The position numbers and the translations under genes were made by a program. From contig QCFH01000003.1 of the NCBI GenBank assembly GCA_003278345.1, positions 1 to 64,000 of the forward strand: DNA of 64,000 bases, in the 5' to 3' direction. The notes under the pieces are model-generated. The model did no database searches and had not been told where the DNA came from. It saw nothing but the letters and a program-made list of their open reading frames with translations. Within the stretch, counting starts at the first letter, position 1. Each line of letters starts with the position of its first letter. This DNA is from Prochlorococcus sp. AG-363-C02 (GTDB lineage Bacteria > Cyanobacteriota > Cyanobacteriia > PCC-6307 > Cyanobiaceae). Shown here piece after piece: positions 51,888 through 61,692 of the stretch.

Positions 51888-54491
51888 TTAATTATCAAGA
51901 ATAAGTTCTATAATTTCCCTGCTATTTGAAGATAGACTTCTCTTTCTTATCATATCAATAGCATTAAACATATTCTGAGAATTTGGTTCAATATACTTTT
52001 TCCAATTGCTAAATGTTTTTATTAACTTTGAGGCGGTAATGGGATTTTTAGTGTCAATATTAATTATTTGCTCAGCAATAAACAAATACCCCTTACCATC
52101 TTTTGAATGGAATGAGCTTGTATTGCTAATAAACCCTCCTAATAAAGAACGAATAGAATTAGGAGATTTAAAATCAAATTTATAATGATTCAATAATGAC
52201 TTTGTTATATCTAAAGAATTTGTTCTTGGAATTGAAGACTCTAGATTAAACCATGTATCTAAGACGACAGGATTATCCTTCCACCGATCGAAGAAAATAA
52301 GCATTGCTTGATCCCTTTCTTTGCAGTTTATGAGCTTAATTGCATTAAGAGCAGAAATCGATAAAGTCATAGAATTTCCCTTTATTACATTAAGTAGATC
52401 ATTTTTAATATCAACACTTTTTGAGAATATAAGTAATCCCCATATCGTATTCATTAATTTACGGCTTTCCTTTCCTTTCGGCCAGCTTTCAAGCAATTTA
52501 CTTTTTGATATATCAACTAAATATTCTAAGGTAGAGGATAATTTATTTGCTATAAAAGATGATAGATAGTAGTAGGAATTATATATTTCAATAGGGTTAA
52601 TTGGATCTTGTGATAATTCAACCTCTTGTATTGAGGGAAATTTAAGTATAGAAGCTAAAAAATCAAGGCGTTCATTTTCTAAGTTATTTATTATCTTGCT
52701 AAGTGAATGAACTAATAGCTTTTCTATATTATGTTTGGGATTTTTAGAAGCTCTAGAAACTATAGCTTCTTTATACATAGATTGAAAAATATTCCAACGG
52801 GAAAACATATCCTTTTCATTTGTAGCCAAGTAAAACTTTTCATCTATTGTCAAGTCAGTTTCCCAGTTAACAGGAGAAGAGAATTCTCTAAAATATGACA
52901 ACACTGGAATTTCTTTGGATTCATGAAGACCTTTAAATGTATATATTTCTTCCTTATTTTGTAATATAATAATTTTTTCCTTAATAGAATTTTTGTATAT
53001 AAATGCCATGTTGATTGGTATTACCCTGGGCTTATAGTTTTTGTTATTTAGTAATTCTTGCTTTATAATTAATTTTAATTCTCCTTTTTTGCAATCCCAC
53101 TCTCTTTTTATTGAAATATTCGGGGTTCCGTACTCATAATACCAATCCATAAATTGATCAATATTAAAATTAATCTTATATCCATTTTCACAAGCTCCCT
53201 CAATTATAGAATTTATAAAATCTTCTGTTGTAGCAGCCTTTCCATCAAAGTCTTTTGCATATTTCTTTATTCCTAATATAAAACTATCTTTACCTATAAT
53301 TGTTTGCAGCATTCTTATTATTTCTGCTCCCTTTTCATATATTGTTGTCGTATAAAAGTTGTCTATTGAGTTATATTCTTTTGGCTTTACTGCGTGTGCA
53401 GTCGGTCCATTATCCTCCTTGAATTGAGTCCTCCTAAGCATTGATACATCTTCTATTCTCTTGATTCCATATGAATGCAAATCAGCTGTAAATGACTGAT
53501 CTCTAAAAACTGTAAGCCCTTCTTTAAGAGATAGTTGAAACCAATCCCTACAAGTAATTCTATTGCCAGTCCAATTATGAAAATATTCATGTGCAATTAC
53601 ACTCTCAATTCTTTCAAGTTCAGTATCAGTGGCTATTTCTGAATTGGCGAGAATAAGCTTAGAGTTAAATATATTTAAACTTTTATTTTCCATGGCACCC
53701 ATATTAAAGTGCCTAATAGCTACTATATTGTAAATATCTAAATCATATTCAAAGCCATATACTTCTTCATCCCATTGCATCGCTTTCTTTAATGAAAGTA
53801 GTGCATGACTTGTATATTTAGCATCATTTTTTTCAACATATATATTTATTTTTACTTCTTTGCCAGAAATTGTATTATATGTGCCATTTGTTTTTATTAA
53901 TTTACCCGCAACTAAAGCAAATAGGTAAGATGGTTTTGGGAAAGGATCGCTCCATATTACTTCATGTCTATTGGATCTATTTAATATCTTATACTCACTA
54001 ATTTGATTTCCATTTGAAAGAAGTATTGGAAATTGATTTAAATCTGATTCTATACGAACGGTATATTTAGATAGTATATCAGGTCTATCAGGATGAAAGC
54101 ATATACGTCTAAAACCCTCAGCCTCGCATTGACTTGTTAGTATTTGATTGCTTTTGTAAAGACCTTCTAAAGATGTATTATTATAAGGATTAATATAACT
54201 AATTATAGTTAGCTTGAATGATCTCTTAGTTATATTTATTATCTCTAAATTGTCATTACTATATTTATATTCATTACTATTAAGAATGTAATTATTTATT
54301 TTTATACTTTCCAACTCTATGCAAACTCCTTTTAATTTAATCTTTTGATCGCTTACATTAATAGTTTTTATGTCATATGTAGAAATAATTTTAACTTTAC
54401 TTTTCATTATAGATATATCAAGAAATATATTAGGAATTAAGTATTCTGGCTCTTTATAATCAATTAGTCTGACTTTATTTAGGGTCCTCAT
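51888..54491 (-). CDS. pepN: Aminopeptidase N (M1 family)
   Basis: 867 residues, full length for bacterial PepN. GAMENKSLNIFN is the exopeptidase motif, and HEYFHNWTGNRITCRDWFQL with downstream KEGLTVFRD supplies the HEXXH-E zinc site. It removes N-terminal residues from peptides in the cytosol. Lower GC and many Ile/Asn/Lys, like the surroundings. Next gene upstream is a peptidase E, so a peptide-turnover pair. Confidence 0.95.
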   Translation of the reverse strand: MRTLNKVRLIDYKEPEYLIPNIFLDISIMKSKVKIISTYDIKTINVSDQKIKLKGVCIELESIKINNYILNSNEYKYSNDNLEIINITKRSFKLTIISYINPYNNTSLEGLYKSNQILTSQCEAEGFRRICFHPDRPDILSKYTVRIESDLNQFPILLSNGNQISEYKILNRSNRHEVIWSDPFPKPSYLFALVAGKLIKTNGTYNTISGKEVKINIYVEKNDAKYTSHALLSLKKAMQWDEEVYGFEYDLDIYNIVAIRHFNMGAMENKSLNIFNSKLILANSEIATDTELERIESVIAHEYFHNWTGNRITCRDWFQLSLKEGLTVFRDQSFTADLHSYGIKRIEDVSMLRRTQFKEDNGPTAHAVKPKEYNSIDNFYTTTIYEKGAEIIRMLQTIIGKDSFILGIKKYAKDFDGKAATTEDFINSIIEGACENGYKINFNIDQFMDWYYEYGTPNISIKREWDCKKGELKLIIKQELLNNKNYKPRVIPINMAFIYKNSIKEKIIILQNKEEIYTFKGLHESKEIPVLSYFREFSSPVNWETDLTIDEKFYLATNEKDMFSRWNIFQSMYKEAIVSRASKNPKHNIEKLLVHSLSKIINNLENERLDFLASILKFPSIQEVELSQDPINPIEIYNSYYYLSSFIANKLSSTLEYLVDISKSKLLESWPKGKESRKLMNTIWGLLIFSKSVDIKNDLLNVIKGNSMTLSISALNAIKLINCKERDQAMLIFFDRWKDNPVVLDTWFNLESSIPRTNSLDITKSLLNHYKFDFKSPNSIRSLLGGFISNTSSFHSKDGKGYLFIAEQIINIDTKNPITASKLIKTFSNWKKYIEPNSQNMFNAIDMIRKRSLSSNSREIIELILDN

Positions 54492-54576
54492 GCCTTCTTA
54501 AGTATATTCTTTAAATCTTATTTAATCTTAAAGACTACGTGCTAGGTTACTTAATAAATTATAACAAGACTATAAA

Positions 54577-55269
54577 TTATAATTGAATTGACTTGTATGG
54601 AATTCTTTTTAACTTACTGTTTTTTATAGAAATAAAATAAGAATTCTTTTTCTTTCCAAAACTTATATTTTTAATTTTATTTTCATCCTTTATATGTAAA
54701 GCGGATTCGCCTTCAATAGCTATGCAGTCAGAAATAATATTATCCTCTATAACCTTTCTTAAGAAAGGCTTTCTTTTCTTCTCTTCGTCGTAGTGAGGAC
54801 AGCATGTGCCTTTTAGAAAGCCTAGACAATTCATTATAGATAAGTCACTTGCTAGTGAATCTGTTATTCCTTTTTCAAACCAGCAAATTGCACCAGCACT
54901 TACTCCACTCATTATAATACCTTTATCGTATGCTTTTTTTAGAATCAGGTCTAGGCCCCATTCTTTCCAAACACCTAACATGCTTCTTGTGTTTCCACCA
55001 CCTACATAAATAATGTCTTGATTGTAGATATGTTCTTTTAAATCTATTGTTCGTTTGAAAAGGTCTATGTGACTAGGCTTGCAGTCAAGTTCTGTAAAAA
55101 CTTTGTAAAAACTAACTTTGTAATCACCATTATCTCCAGTTGCTGTAGGTATAAAACAAACTTTTGGATGTTTAGCATTGGACAAGTTTTTAATGTATCT
55201 TTCGATCTTTAACTTTCCAGTTGACCGGCCAAAGCCTCCTCCTCCAATAGCAATGATATGTTTATGCAT
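54577..55269 (-). CDS. Peptidase E (S51) family protein
   Basis: 230 residues. IIAIGGGGFGRS at the start, IIYVGGGNTRSMLGVWKEWG and MSGVSAGAICWFEKGITDS with the nucleophile Ser in G-x-SAGA. Family members hydrolyse Asp-X dipeptides or process cyanophycin-like substrates. About 85 bases before pepN on the same strand. Confidence 0.9.
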   Translation of the reverse strand: MHKHIIAIGGGGFGRSTGKLKIERYIKNLSNAKHPKVCFIPTATGDNGDYKVSFYKVFTELDCKPSHIDLFKRTIDLKEHIYNQDIIYVGGGNTRSMLGVWKEWGLDLILKKAYDKGIIMSGVSAGAICWFEKGITDSLASDLSIMNCLGFLKGTCCPHYDEEKKRKPFLRKVIEDNIISDCIAIEGESALHIKDENKIKNISFGKKKNSYFISIKNSKLKRIPYKSIQL

Positions 55270-55345
55270 TTATGTTTTGTTAGTAGATTAAGTATATACG
55301 ACTTGTATTAACAAAATTATAATAATACAGAATAAATGCCTTTAG

Positions 55346-55564
55346 ATGAACTATTTTCATTTACTACTTGACTTTATAGGAAGTCTAAAAAATTATCAAA
55401 TTATTCTAGAATCTTTTTCTTTGATATTATATTTAACTTCTTTTATAAGCTTATTTCTTAGAAATAGCAGGGCATTATTATGGGGATCTTTCATAAGGAG
55501 GACAAGTTTACTTATAGCATTTTCAACATTAGCAATACCTTGGATGTTATCAGAGATATTATAA
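55346..55564 (+). CDS. Two-span membrane protein
   Basis: 72 residues: SFSLILYLTSFISLFL and LLIAFSTLAIPWMLSEIL as hydrophobic parts, with RNSRALLWGSFIRRT between. Divergent to the peptidase E gene. Not recognised. Confidence 0.5.
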   Translation: MNYFHLLLDFIGSLKNYQIILESFSLILYLTSFISLFLRNSRALLWGSFIRRTSLLIAFSTLAIPWMLSEIL

Positions 55565-55649
55565 TAATAGATAGCTAAGCTTTTCTAGAAATTTTTTATA
55601 TCTATAAGCAATTGATTGAATAAGCAGAGATAATTATTAAAATTAACTT

Positions 55650-56057
55650 TTATTCAACTTGATTAGTTATTAAGCGATAGGCTAATTCATTAATCCTTTT
55701 TTTATTTACACCGTTATCTCCAACTCCAACCCTTGACTCAGACCTTACTTGAATAATTCCTTTATTTGGAAAAGCCTTTATTAATAGGTCATCTGTATAT
55801 TTTAGCCACCTTGTCTTTGCTTCTGCATGAATATAGTATGGAGACTTTTCTACAATTGTTGTTCTTGGAGTATTAGAAATAGCTGTTTCTATTTTTTGAA
55901 ATGATTGATCTATATCCTTTACCTCCCAATTCTCTTTAACGCAATGAGTAACTACTATACAAGGAGGCAGATCAAACTCATCTGTTTCGGCGTTTATATT
56001 GTTGGCATTAAAAAAAAGAATAAAAACCACAAATAATAATTTAATTAGCTTATCCAT
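55650..56057 (-). CDS. DUF1499 family protein, secreted
   Basis: 135 residues. Signal peptide LIKLLFVVFILFFNANNINA. LPPCIVVTHCVKENWEVKDI, IHAEAKTRWLKYTDDLLIKA and IQVRSESRVGVGDNGVNKKR are the DUF1499 pattern (SRxGxxDxGxNxxRI). Function unknown. Confidence 0.85.
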   Translation of the reverse strand: MDKLIKLLFVVFILFFNANNINAETDEFDLPPCIVVTHCVKENWEVKDIDQSFQKIETAISNTPRTTIVEKSPYYIHAEAKTRWLKYTDDLLIKAFPNKGIIQVRSESRVGVGDNGVNKKRINELAYRLITNQVE

Positions 56058-56195
56058 GATTTCCAGATTTCAGTTTGCAATTATACTCTTAATAATAATA
56101 TCTGAAGTGTCACTTTTTATTTTTATAACCTAATTAGCTGATTTAAGCTCCTTAAATGTACTGAATGCTCTGAGAATTTATATTTTCAGTCTTTA

Positions 56196-57185
56196 TTATA
56201 TTGTTTTTTGAAGCCATTCTGATAGAGGTGTAATACTTATATCTAATTTTTGCGCAAGTCGTCTTAACTTGTTAAGGTCCGCTCCATAGCCTGCTTTTTC
56301 TATCCATGTTGCCATTAAAGCAATGTCATGCTCAATTAAGCTCATAATCAAACGTGGAACCATTCTATAACGAATAGAGTATGTGCTGTATTTATTTAAT
56401 TTTTTCCAGATATAAGCCATTTGCTCACCAGTGAGCTCTTCTCCTGCGATATTTATCTCTTCACCTATGAATATTTTTGGATTTGTAAAAATAGCTTTTG
56501 TCCATAAGCCAATATCATCGACTGCGATAGTTTGCCAAACCTTATCCTTTTGCACCAAACCAGGGAAGGTTGTTTGAGAAATATTCACACCAGGCAAATT
56601 ACTGTTGAAATTTTCAAAGTAACTAACAGGACGAATAATTGTTGAAATCTCATTCAAGTTAAATGTCTTAAGAAACTCTTCGATTTTCCATTTGTTAGAG
56701 AAATGACTAGGAGCTGGAATGTTTACAAGAGGATTCTTTGCCTTGCAAATTGAACTAAATACAAAATGCTTAAGAGATCCTGTTTCTTTTGCTTTCTTGA
56801 CAGCTGAAATTAAATTTTTGCCTTGGATAAGTTCATATTCTTCATCTATACTTCCACGTCCTATTTTCCAGCCTTTAGTAGGAGTTGTATTGCCGAATAT
56901 CCCATAAACATTAGCGAAACATTTGTCCAAAGAATTTGGGTCTAGGAGGTTTGCTTCTACCGTTTCTACATTGGGTAAGAGGGATAACTTTAAAGCTTCT
57001 TTACTAAAAAGTGAGCGAGTGAGAGCTCTAACATGAAATCGACCGTTTTTTGATAATTGCTGAACTACTGCTCTACCTTGCCGACTAGTAGCCATAGTTA
57101 CTGCAATTATGGGCTTTACTGAAGTCAATGAAAAAACTTGAGGCCTAATTATTTGTTTAACCAACTCTTTAGAATTGATGCTCAT
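56196..57185 (-). CDS. NmrA-like NAD(P)-binding protein
   Basis: 329 residues from ATG 57185; a TTG two codons earlier is also possible. PIIAVTMATSRQGRAVVQQL SKNG is the Rossmann nucleotide loop, and VYGIFGNTTPTKGWKIG, HFVFSSICKAKN and TIIRPVSYFENF fit the atypical short-chain dehydrogenase (NmrA) fold. The usual GATGxxG is changed to VTMATSRQG, typical for redox sensors rather than enzymes. Confidence 0.85.
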   Translation of the reverse strand: MSINSKELVKQIIRPQVFSLTSVKPIIAVTMATSRQGRAVVQQLSKNGRFHVRALTRSLFSKEALKLSLLPNVETVEANLLDPNSLDKCFANVYGIFGNTTPTKGWKIGRGSIDEEYELIQGKNLISAVKKAKETGSLKHFVFSSICKAKNPLVNIPAPSHFSNKWKIEEFLKTFNLNEISTIIRPVSYFENFNSNLPGVNISQTTFPGLVQKDKVWQTIAVDDIGLWTKAIFTNPKIFIGEEINIAGEELTGEQMAYIWKKLNKYSTYSIRYRMVPRLIMSLIEHDIALMATWIEKAGYGADLNKLRRLAQKLDISITPLSEWLQKTI

Positions 57186-57534
57186 ATCCAATTTTGAAAC
57201 AGGAATCTAAATTATGTTGAGAAATGTAAAGCATTTTTTTGCTTGATGCGAGTTTCTCGGATCATGGTCTCATTATTCCTTCCTAATCACTTCTTCTGCA
57301 GACCCTTTCAATGGTTTATTCAAAAAACAACCCATCTATATTTGGGATGAGAAATTATAATAGATAGAGAAATGAGATTTTTGTAAGGCAAAAAATAAAT
57401 TAATTTTGAATACAAGGATTTATTTTTTATTCATTAAATTTCTATTGCTTAGAACAATATGTAGCATTAAATCCATTTTTGAGGTTTATTTAGTAAGCAA
57501 CTTATCTGAACCTTTTATAGGAGGCAGGCTTTAT

Positions 57535-57687
57535 ATGTGGAGCAAGAGAATTGCAAGACTTCTGCTCATAGATGAGCTTCTTCTTGGAGGAGCTTCTATG
57601 TATGAAGAAGATTTAATAAGAATTGAATCTTCTGAGATTAAGTGGAATTCTCGAGTAATTAGAAAAAGTTATGAATCAGACCAATAA
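57535..57687 (+). CDS. Small protein behind a strong ribosome-binding site
   Basis: 50 residues: MWSKRIARLLLIDELLLGGA then MYEEDLIRIESSEIKWNSRV. The ATG at 57535 is preceded by AGGAGG at a 10-base distance, which decides it over the TTG at 57406. Amphipathic start, charged end. A terminator follows. Confidence 0.55.
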   Translation: MWSKRIARLLLIDELLLGGASMYEEDLIRIESSEIKWNSRVIRKSYESDQ

Positions 57688-57747
57688 ATTTATATAGGGA
57701 TTATTTGAAAATTAATAACTTTTGAGAATTCAATAAAACAATTACCT

Positions 57748-57780
57748 AAAAAAAGTCTTCTTGTGACCAAGAAGACTTTT
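57748..57780. terminator. Terminator-like perfect hairpin
   Basis: AAAAGTCTTCTTG TGAC CAAGAAGACTTTT, 13 perfect pairs. Confidence 0.85.
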
Positions 57781-57784
57781 GGAA

Positions 57785-57996
57785 GACTGAGGATCCCCAT
57801 CACCCAGCCAATACAAAAACAATAGCAATTTTTCAACTAATCCGAAACCAGGGCAACGCTATATATAGAATTTTCTTAAAGCCCCACTCGTTCTTGCCCC
57901 CTATCTGTAGTAGGGGTTGTTTAAAGAGCATAATACAGTTATAAAGAGTATCCCCATCACCCAGACCCTAAGGACACCATCCCTAGGGTCTTTTTT
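57785..57996 (+). ncRNA. Candidate small RNA region with a repeated 15-base motif
   Basis: ATCCCCATCACCCAG occurs at 57793-57807 and 57950-57964. The second lies right before a terminator (AGACCCTA ... TAGGGTCT plus T run, 57963-57996). A third hairpin (GCCCC ... GGGGT) sits between. No ORF. The ends of any transcript are unknown; a C-rich loop motif could target G-rich ribosome-binding sites. Confidence 0.45.
57963..57996 (+). terminator. Rho-independent terminator
   Basis: AGACCCTA / TAGGGTCT stem with 13-base loop and TTTTTT. Confidence 0.88.
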
Positions 57997-58313
57997 GCTT
58001 ATTTGACGATTTTGCTAGGCTTTTGTAAATAAAGGATTGATTCTTCTGTGGAAAACTATCTCAAGGATTATGGAGGTTAGCCTAATTGTGAAAATTGAAT
58101 TTGTAACTTTTTCTTAAGCAGAATAGGCATTCTATGGCTTTGTAATTTAAGAAAAAATCCAATTATTGTTGGCATTAGATGTACTTAATCTTTATGAAAG
58201 CACTTGTTTTAATTAGTAAATCAGTTTGAATGCGAAGTATTTGCAAAGAATGATGCTCTTAATAGTTTTTTTTGTTATTGCTCTAAAAAGTTAAAACTGT
58301 TAAAAGGGCTCAT
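57997..58313. other. Gap, no gene seen
   Basis: AT-rich spacer. No ORF, hairpin or clear promoter noted. Confidence 0.4.
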
Positions 58314-58507
58314 ATGTCTCTGGGGAGCTTAATTAAAAAATGGAAAGAGCAAGAATGGTTTCAGAACCTCTGCAAAAGGGAGTGAAGGACGTAAAAATTC
58401 TCTATAGACAATGGGGGTTTGAAAGGTGTTATAGATCTGCTTGCGGAGAGAAAGTATGCAATCGAGCACTATTCGAGCGTTTTTATAAAACTCAAAAACT
58501 ATCTTAA
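58314..58507 (+). pseudogene. Frameshifted small Trp/Cys protein
   Basis: MSLGSLIKKWKEQEWFQNLC KRE then TGA; the other frame continues VKDVKILYRQWGFERCYRSA and a basic end. 194 bases, two more than a multiple of three. A GTG at 58382 could still give a 41-residue product. Confidence 0.45.
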
Positions 58508-58706
58508 GAAAGCAAATTTGGCAGAAATGGAAAAGGTATATGCAAAAAGATTTGGTTATGGATAAAAGCGTTTCGTGGCTTTAATGAATTGAAAGAAATA
58601 ATGCAAGGAAAAGCTCATCAATTAAAACAATCATATGACTTTTTGCTTTTCTCCTATTGCAATTAAAAGTTAAAGCCGTATTTTTTAGTTGGTTCTTTTT
58701 TTTTTA

Positions 58707-59075
58707 ATGCAACAGATCAACTTGAAGGCAGTTAATTTTGCTTTAATGTTTTCGCTTGCCCTCTTAACGGCTTATTTCACATTAGAGAATACTGTTAATA
58801 CAAAAGTAAATCTTCTTCCTGGAGTTTCAACTTCATTACCTACTGCAGCACTAGTTATCATCTCTTCTGGAATAGGAGCTTGTGGAGCTTGGTTTTTTGC
58901 AAGTTGGTCAAATAAGTTAAGAGAACAAGAAATTAAAGAGTTGGAAAACACAAAGAACCGTATTAAGGATCTTGAAACTGATTTATCTAGGATGAAGAAC
59001 AAACAAAATAATATTATCCCTTTTATTAGCTTTTCTGGAGATAAGGAAATTAGTTCTGAAAAGGAGGCTGCTTAG
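58707..59075 (+). CDS. LapA-domain membrane protein
   Basis: 122 residues from ATG 58707 (a TTG at 58689 is in frame). Two spans (NFALMFSLALLTAYFTLENT; LVIISSGIGACGAWFFASWS) and a coiled coil (KELENTKNRIKDLETDLS): the LapA/DUF1049 layout, which in other bacteria helps LPS assembly. Role here unproven. Confidence 0.75.
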   Translation: MQQINLKAVNFALMFSLALLTAYFTLENTVNTKVNLLPGVSTSLPTAALVIISSGIGACGAWFFASWSNKLREQEIKELENTKNRIKDLETDLSRMKNKQNNIIPFISFSGDKEISSEKEAA

Positions 59076-59402
59076 AAAAACATTTAAAAGCATTGCAGAA
59101 TTATATAGAATTTTTCGGCTCTCTTTATATGTTTTCTATCTTGGGTAGATGATTTTGAAAAGAATCTCTATTAAAATATCACCTTAAAGGGTTTAAATTA
59201 TTTCCATAGGGATTGCCCCAAAAAACTAGTAAAATTTGGGTAGTCTCTATGGAAAAACTTTCTTCTTAGTTTGAATTATTCCAGCTTGTAAATTGAGATT
59301 AGATTTAATACAAGTTCTTAGTTTATCCTATTTATTAACTTTAATCCTTGAACTTATTTTAGTTTATTGGTATAAAATAATTTTAATAATAGAAAATACA
59401 CT
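59076..59402. other. Gap, no gene seen
   Basis: AT-rich spacer before a coupled small ORF. Confidence 0.4.
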
Positions 59403-59522
59403 ATAAATGATTTTTCACATGATATAGCCTTTATAGCCATATTTATTGGCTTGATATTAATTCCTATAGGATCTTTTCCTGAATTATTTGAAAAATTAAT
59501 TAACTTCATTAATTACTTATGA
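59403..59522 (+). CDS. Small membrane ORF with ATA at the start position
   Basis: 39 residues from ATA: NDFSHDIAFIAIFIGLILIP then a charged end (LFEKLINFINYL). Its TGA overlaps the ATG of the next gene (ATGA), a coupling that argues for real translation. No ATG, GTG or TTG start lies upstream in frame before the stop at 59373. Confidence 0.4.
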   Translation: MNDFSHDIAFIAIFIGLILIPIGSFPELFEKLINFINYL

Positions 59523-60142
59523 CATCTAACCCTATTTTATTTGAAACTTTATTTGCAATTTTGTTGCTGGGGTGCCTTTTTTTTATTGCTTATAGACAAC
59601 ATATAAAAACCTTTCTAGTTAATTATATTTTCAAAGGTACTATAAATTCTATGGATGTAAAAACACCTGATTTAGTAGAACTTATAGAATTAGAAAAGAT
59701 AGCAAGAACTAGAGGGAGTGGAATCAAATTAGATTCTATTTTAGGACTTTGGAAATTTAAAAGTGTGTGGAAGAAGGGTTCTGATCAAGCAGATTCAATT
59801 AGCAGCTTACTCTTGAGAAATTTTTCAGCATCTTTAGAGCTAGATAAAATTGAAAAAGAAAAAGATGGCTTACTTCTTAAGGTTTTAAATTCAATTAGTT
59901 TTGGAATTCTATCTATCAAGTTTGCAGGATATGGCTCGCTAAATGGATTACAGCCCGTTTTACCATTCTTCTTTGAATCAATAGAATTAAGTTTGTCAGA
60001 AAAAGTTTTATTTAAAAGATTTCTTGTTACTCCAGATGAAAAGTTAAGACCTTTTTTTTCTCTAATAGCAATAGGAGATAAGAATGAATGGCTTTGTGCT
60101 AGAGGGAGAGGTGGTGGACTAGCTCTTTGGATAAGATCTTAA
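59519..60142 (+). CDS. Conserved membrane-anchored protein, PAP/fibrillin-like
   Basis: 207 residues. N-terminal span (FETLFAILLLGCLFFIAY), then LVELIELEKIARTRGSGIKL, ILGLWKFKSVWKKG and a C-terminal beta part ending ARGRGGGLALWIRS. The layout recalls plastid-lipid-associated (fibrillin) proteins, but this is only resemblance. Conserved look; function unknown. Confidence 0.65.
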   Translation: MTSNPILFETLFAILLLGCLFFIAYRQHIKTFLVNYIFKGTINSMDVKTPDLVELIELEKIARTRGSGIKLDSILGLWKFKSVWKKGSDQADSISSLLLRNFSASLELDKIEKEKDGLLLKVLNSISFGILSIKFAGYGSLNGLQPVLPFFFESIELSLSEKVLFKRFLVTPDEKLRPFFSLIAIGDKNEWLCARGRGGGLALWIRS

Positions 60143-60269
60143 ATCATTACATTATGAATGCTTAATAAAGAAGCTTAGCTCATATTATTTTTTAGATTGA
60201 ATCGCTTTAGAAATATTATTTAAATTAAGTTATTTTTAATATATCTATCCCAAAGTGACCTGGTGTGAA

Positions 60270-60989
60270 TTATTTTCTATTTTGTAATAGAGAGTTGTCT
60301 CGACAATGTAGAAAAAGTCCTAAAGCCATTAAGAGTTCAAATATTTCTTGATCATTACGAATTTGCTCTACAGTTGAAGAAAATGAGATATCAAAATATA
60401 GGTAAAATAAAGCAACAAAAAGAAAATATAGACTATACTTTTTGGCAGGCAAAGCATCTAATTTTGGGAGATATTTCCATCCTAACCAACCAAATAAAAT
60501 ACATGATATCTCAAACGAAGGATCTAGAAGTAAATGGTGAAAATAATGTAAATTGTGAATATTACTTTCACCTTGGGAGTTTAGATTACGTATTGCATCG
60601 AAGCCGAAGCCAGTAATTCTTTCTCCCCAGCTTATTTCTTCTCCAGCAACAAATAGACATAAAAAGGCAAGTAGCCCCCATATTATCAAATTTAGATTTA
60701 AGCCATCTTTTACTCTTTTTCGTATACAAGAAATAGCTAAAAAGCCTGCACTTAAATATAGGAAAAATTGAATCCACTCTAAAGGCCCATCCTCATTTCT
60801 AAACCAATCAAACCAACTTATACCTATTAATTGTTCTCCATAGGGCAATATATATACTATTCCATAAATAAATATTAAATATAAAATTGGGAAAATATCA
60901 ACCTTTGGCTTTATATTTCCCCATTGTGTTTTAATTTTTTTTTTGGAAATAGGAGAAAATGGATTTAAATAAGATTCAAGAAAATTCAC
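60270..60989 (-). CDS. Polytopic membrane protein
   Basis: 239 residues with about six spans. Distinct conserved-looking motif VAGEEISWGERITGFG followed by NIHNLHYFHHLL: Glu and His clusters near membrane ends, suggestive of metal or catalysis. Not recognised as a named family. Confidence 0.7.
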   Translation of the reverse strand: MNFLESYLNPFSPISKKKIKTQWGNIKPKVDIFPILYLIFIYGIVYILPYGEQLIGISWFDWFRNEDGPLEWIQFFLYLSAGFLAISCIRKRVKDGLNLNLIIWGLLAFLCLFVAGEEISWGERITGFGFDAIRNLNSQGESNIHNLHYFHHLLLDPSFEISCILFGWLGWKYLPKLDALPAKKYSLYFLFVALFYLYFDISFSSTVEQIRNDQEIFELLMALGLFLHCRDNSLLQNRK

Positions 60990-61208
60990 TGTAAATAATT
61001 TGACTTTCTATTTAATTATAATACAAGTTCACTATCGTTACATTTAATTGATCGAAATAAATAAAAAATATTTTTAGTATAGTTAACTAATTGATTTTAT
61101 TTAGATTATAAAAAGTTAAATATTAGATTATTAGAAACTTTTATACAATTAATTTAGGTTAAATCTAATGTTTTATAAGCAATAGTATTCTTATCGCAGC
61201 AGCTTCTC

Positions 61209-61256
61209 TAAGAACAAAAAAGAGCCTAGATTATTCTAGGCTCTTTTTTGTTCTTA
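61209..61256. terminator. Bidirectional terminator, 22-base perfect stem
   Basis: TAAGAACAAAAAAGAGCCTA GA / TCTAGGCTCTTTTTTGTTCT TA with a 4-base loop. Serves the minus-strand gene ending at 61280. Confidence 0.92.
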
Positions 61257-61279
61257 GATATAAATAGCTCTATAAGGTT

Positions 61280-61423
61280 TTAACCATTGTCTTCTACATC
61301 AAATTTAGAAAGGTTAGGACCTGCAATTGCTCCTACGATTACAAACAGAACTAAGGAGGCAACTCCAGCTGCTGCTGCTGAGGGGTTGAAGCCGCCTAAA
61401 GCGAAAGTAGCCAAGAAATTCAT
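61280..61423 (-). CDS. Small membrane protein
   Basis: 47 residues: MNFLATFALGGFNPSAAAAG then VASLVLFVIVGAIAGPNLSK. One span, strong terminator, size like photosystem accessory subunits; identity unknown. Confidence 0.65.
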   Translation of the reverse strand: MNFLATFALGGFNPSAAAAGVASLVLFVIVGAIAGPNLSKFDVEDNG

Positions 61424-61575
61424 AAAGGAATAGCCAGTTTAAGGCATGTACATTCAGCAGAGCATACAAACTTAAAGTTCAAAGCGTCTGAATTTAGACG
61501 ATATCTTCTTATTTAGTTGGATTATTGAAATTTTTTTAGTCAGAGATTTCAAGCTGCTCATATGCGTTTCTCAAT

Positions 61576-61692
61576 TTATATCAATCCTAATGAGCCTGCT
61601 GCAAAACCTACAGTTACAAAAAAGGCAAACTCTAAAAGTTCTCTACTTCCATAGGGTATTGAATTTAGGGCAACGCTAATTCGTTGAGCCAT
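61576..61692 (-). CDS. Small membrane protein
   Basis: 38 residues: MAQRISVALNSIPYGSRELL then EFAFFVTVGFAAGSLGLI. AAGG before the ATG. Same strand as the previous small protein. Not recognised. Confidence 0.55.
   Translation of the reverse strand: MAQRISVALNSIPYGSRELLEFAFFVTVGFAAGSLGLI

Noticed and set aside
57785-57996. Possible tmRNA or 6S RNA
   Set aside because: No tag reading frame, no tRNA-like ends and no long closing stem; called only as a candidate small RNA.
61280-61423. Named photosystem subunit (e.g. PsbX or PsbY)
   Set aside because: Only size and single span match; the sequence does not fit what I recall of those families.
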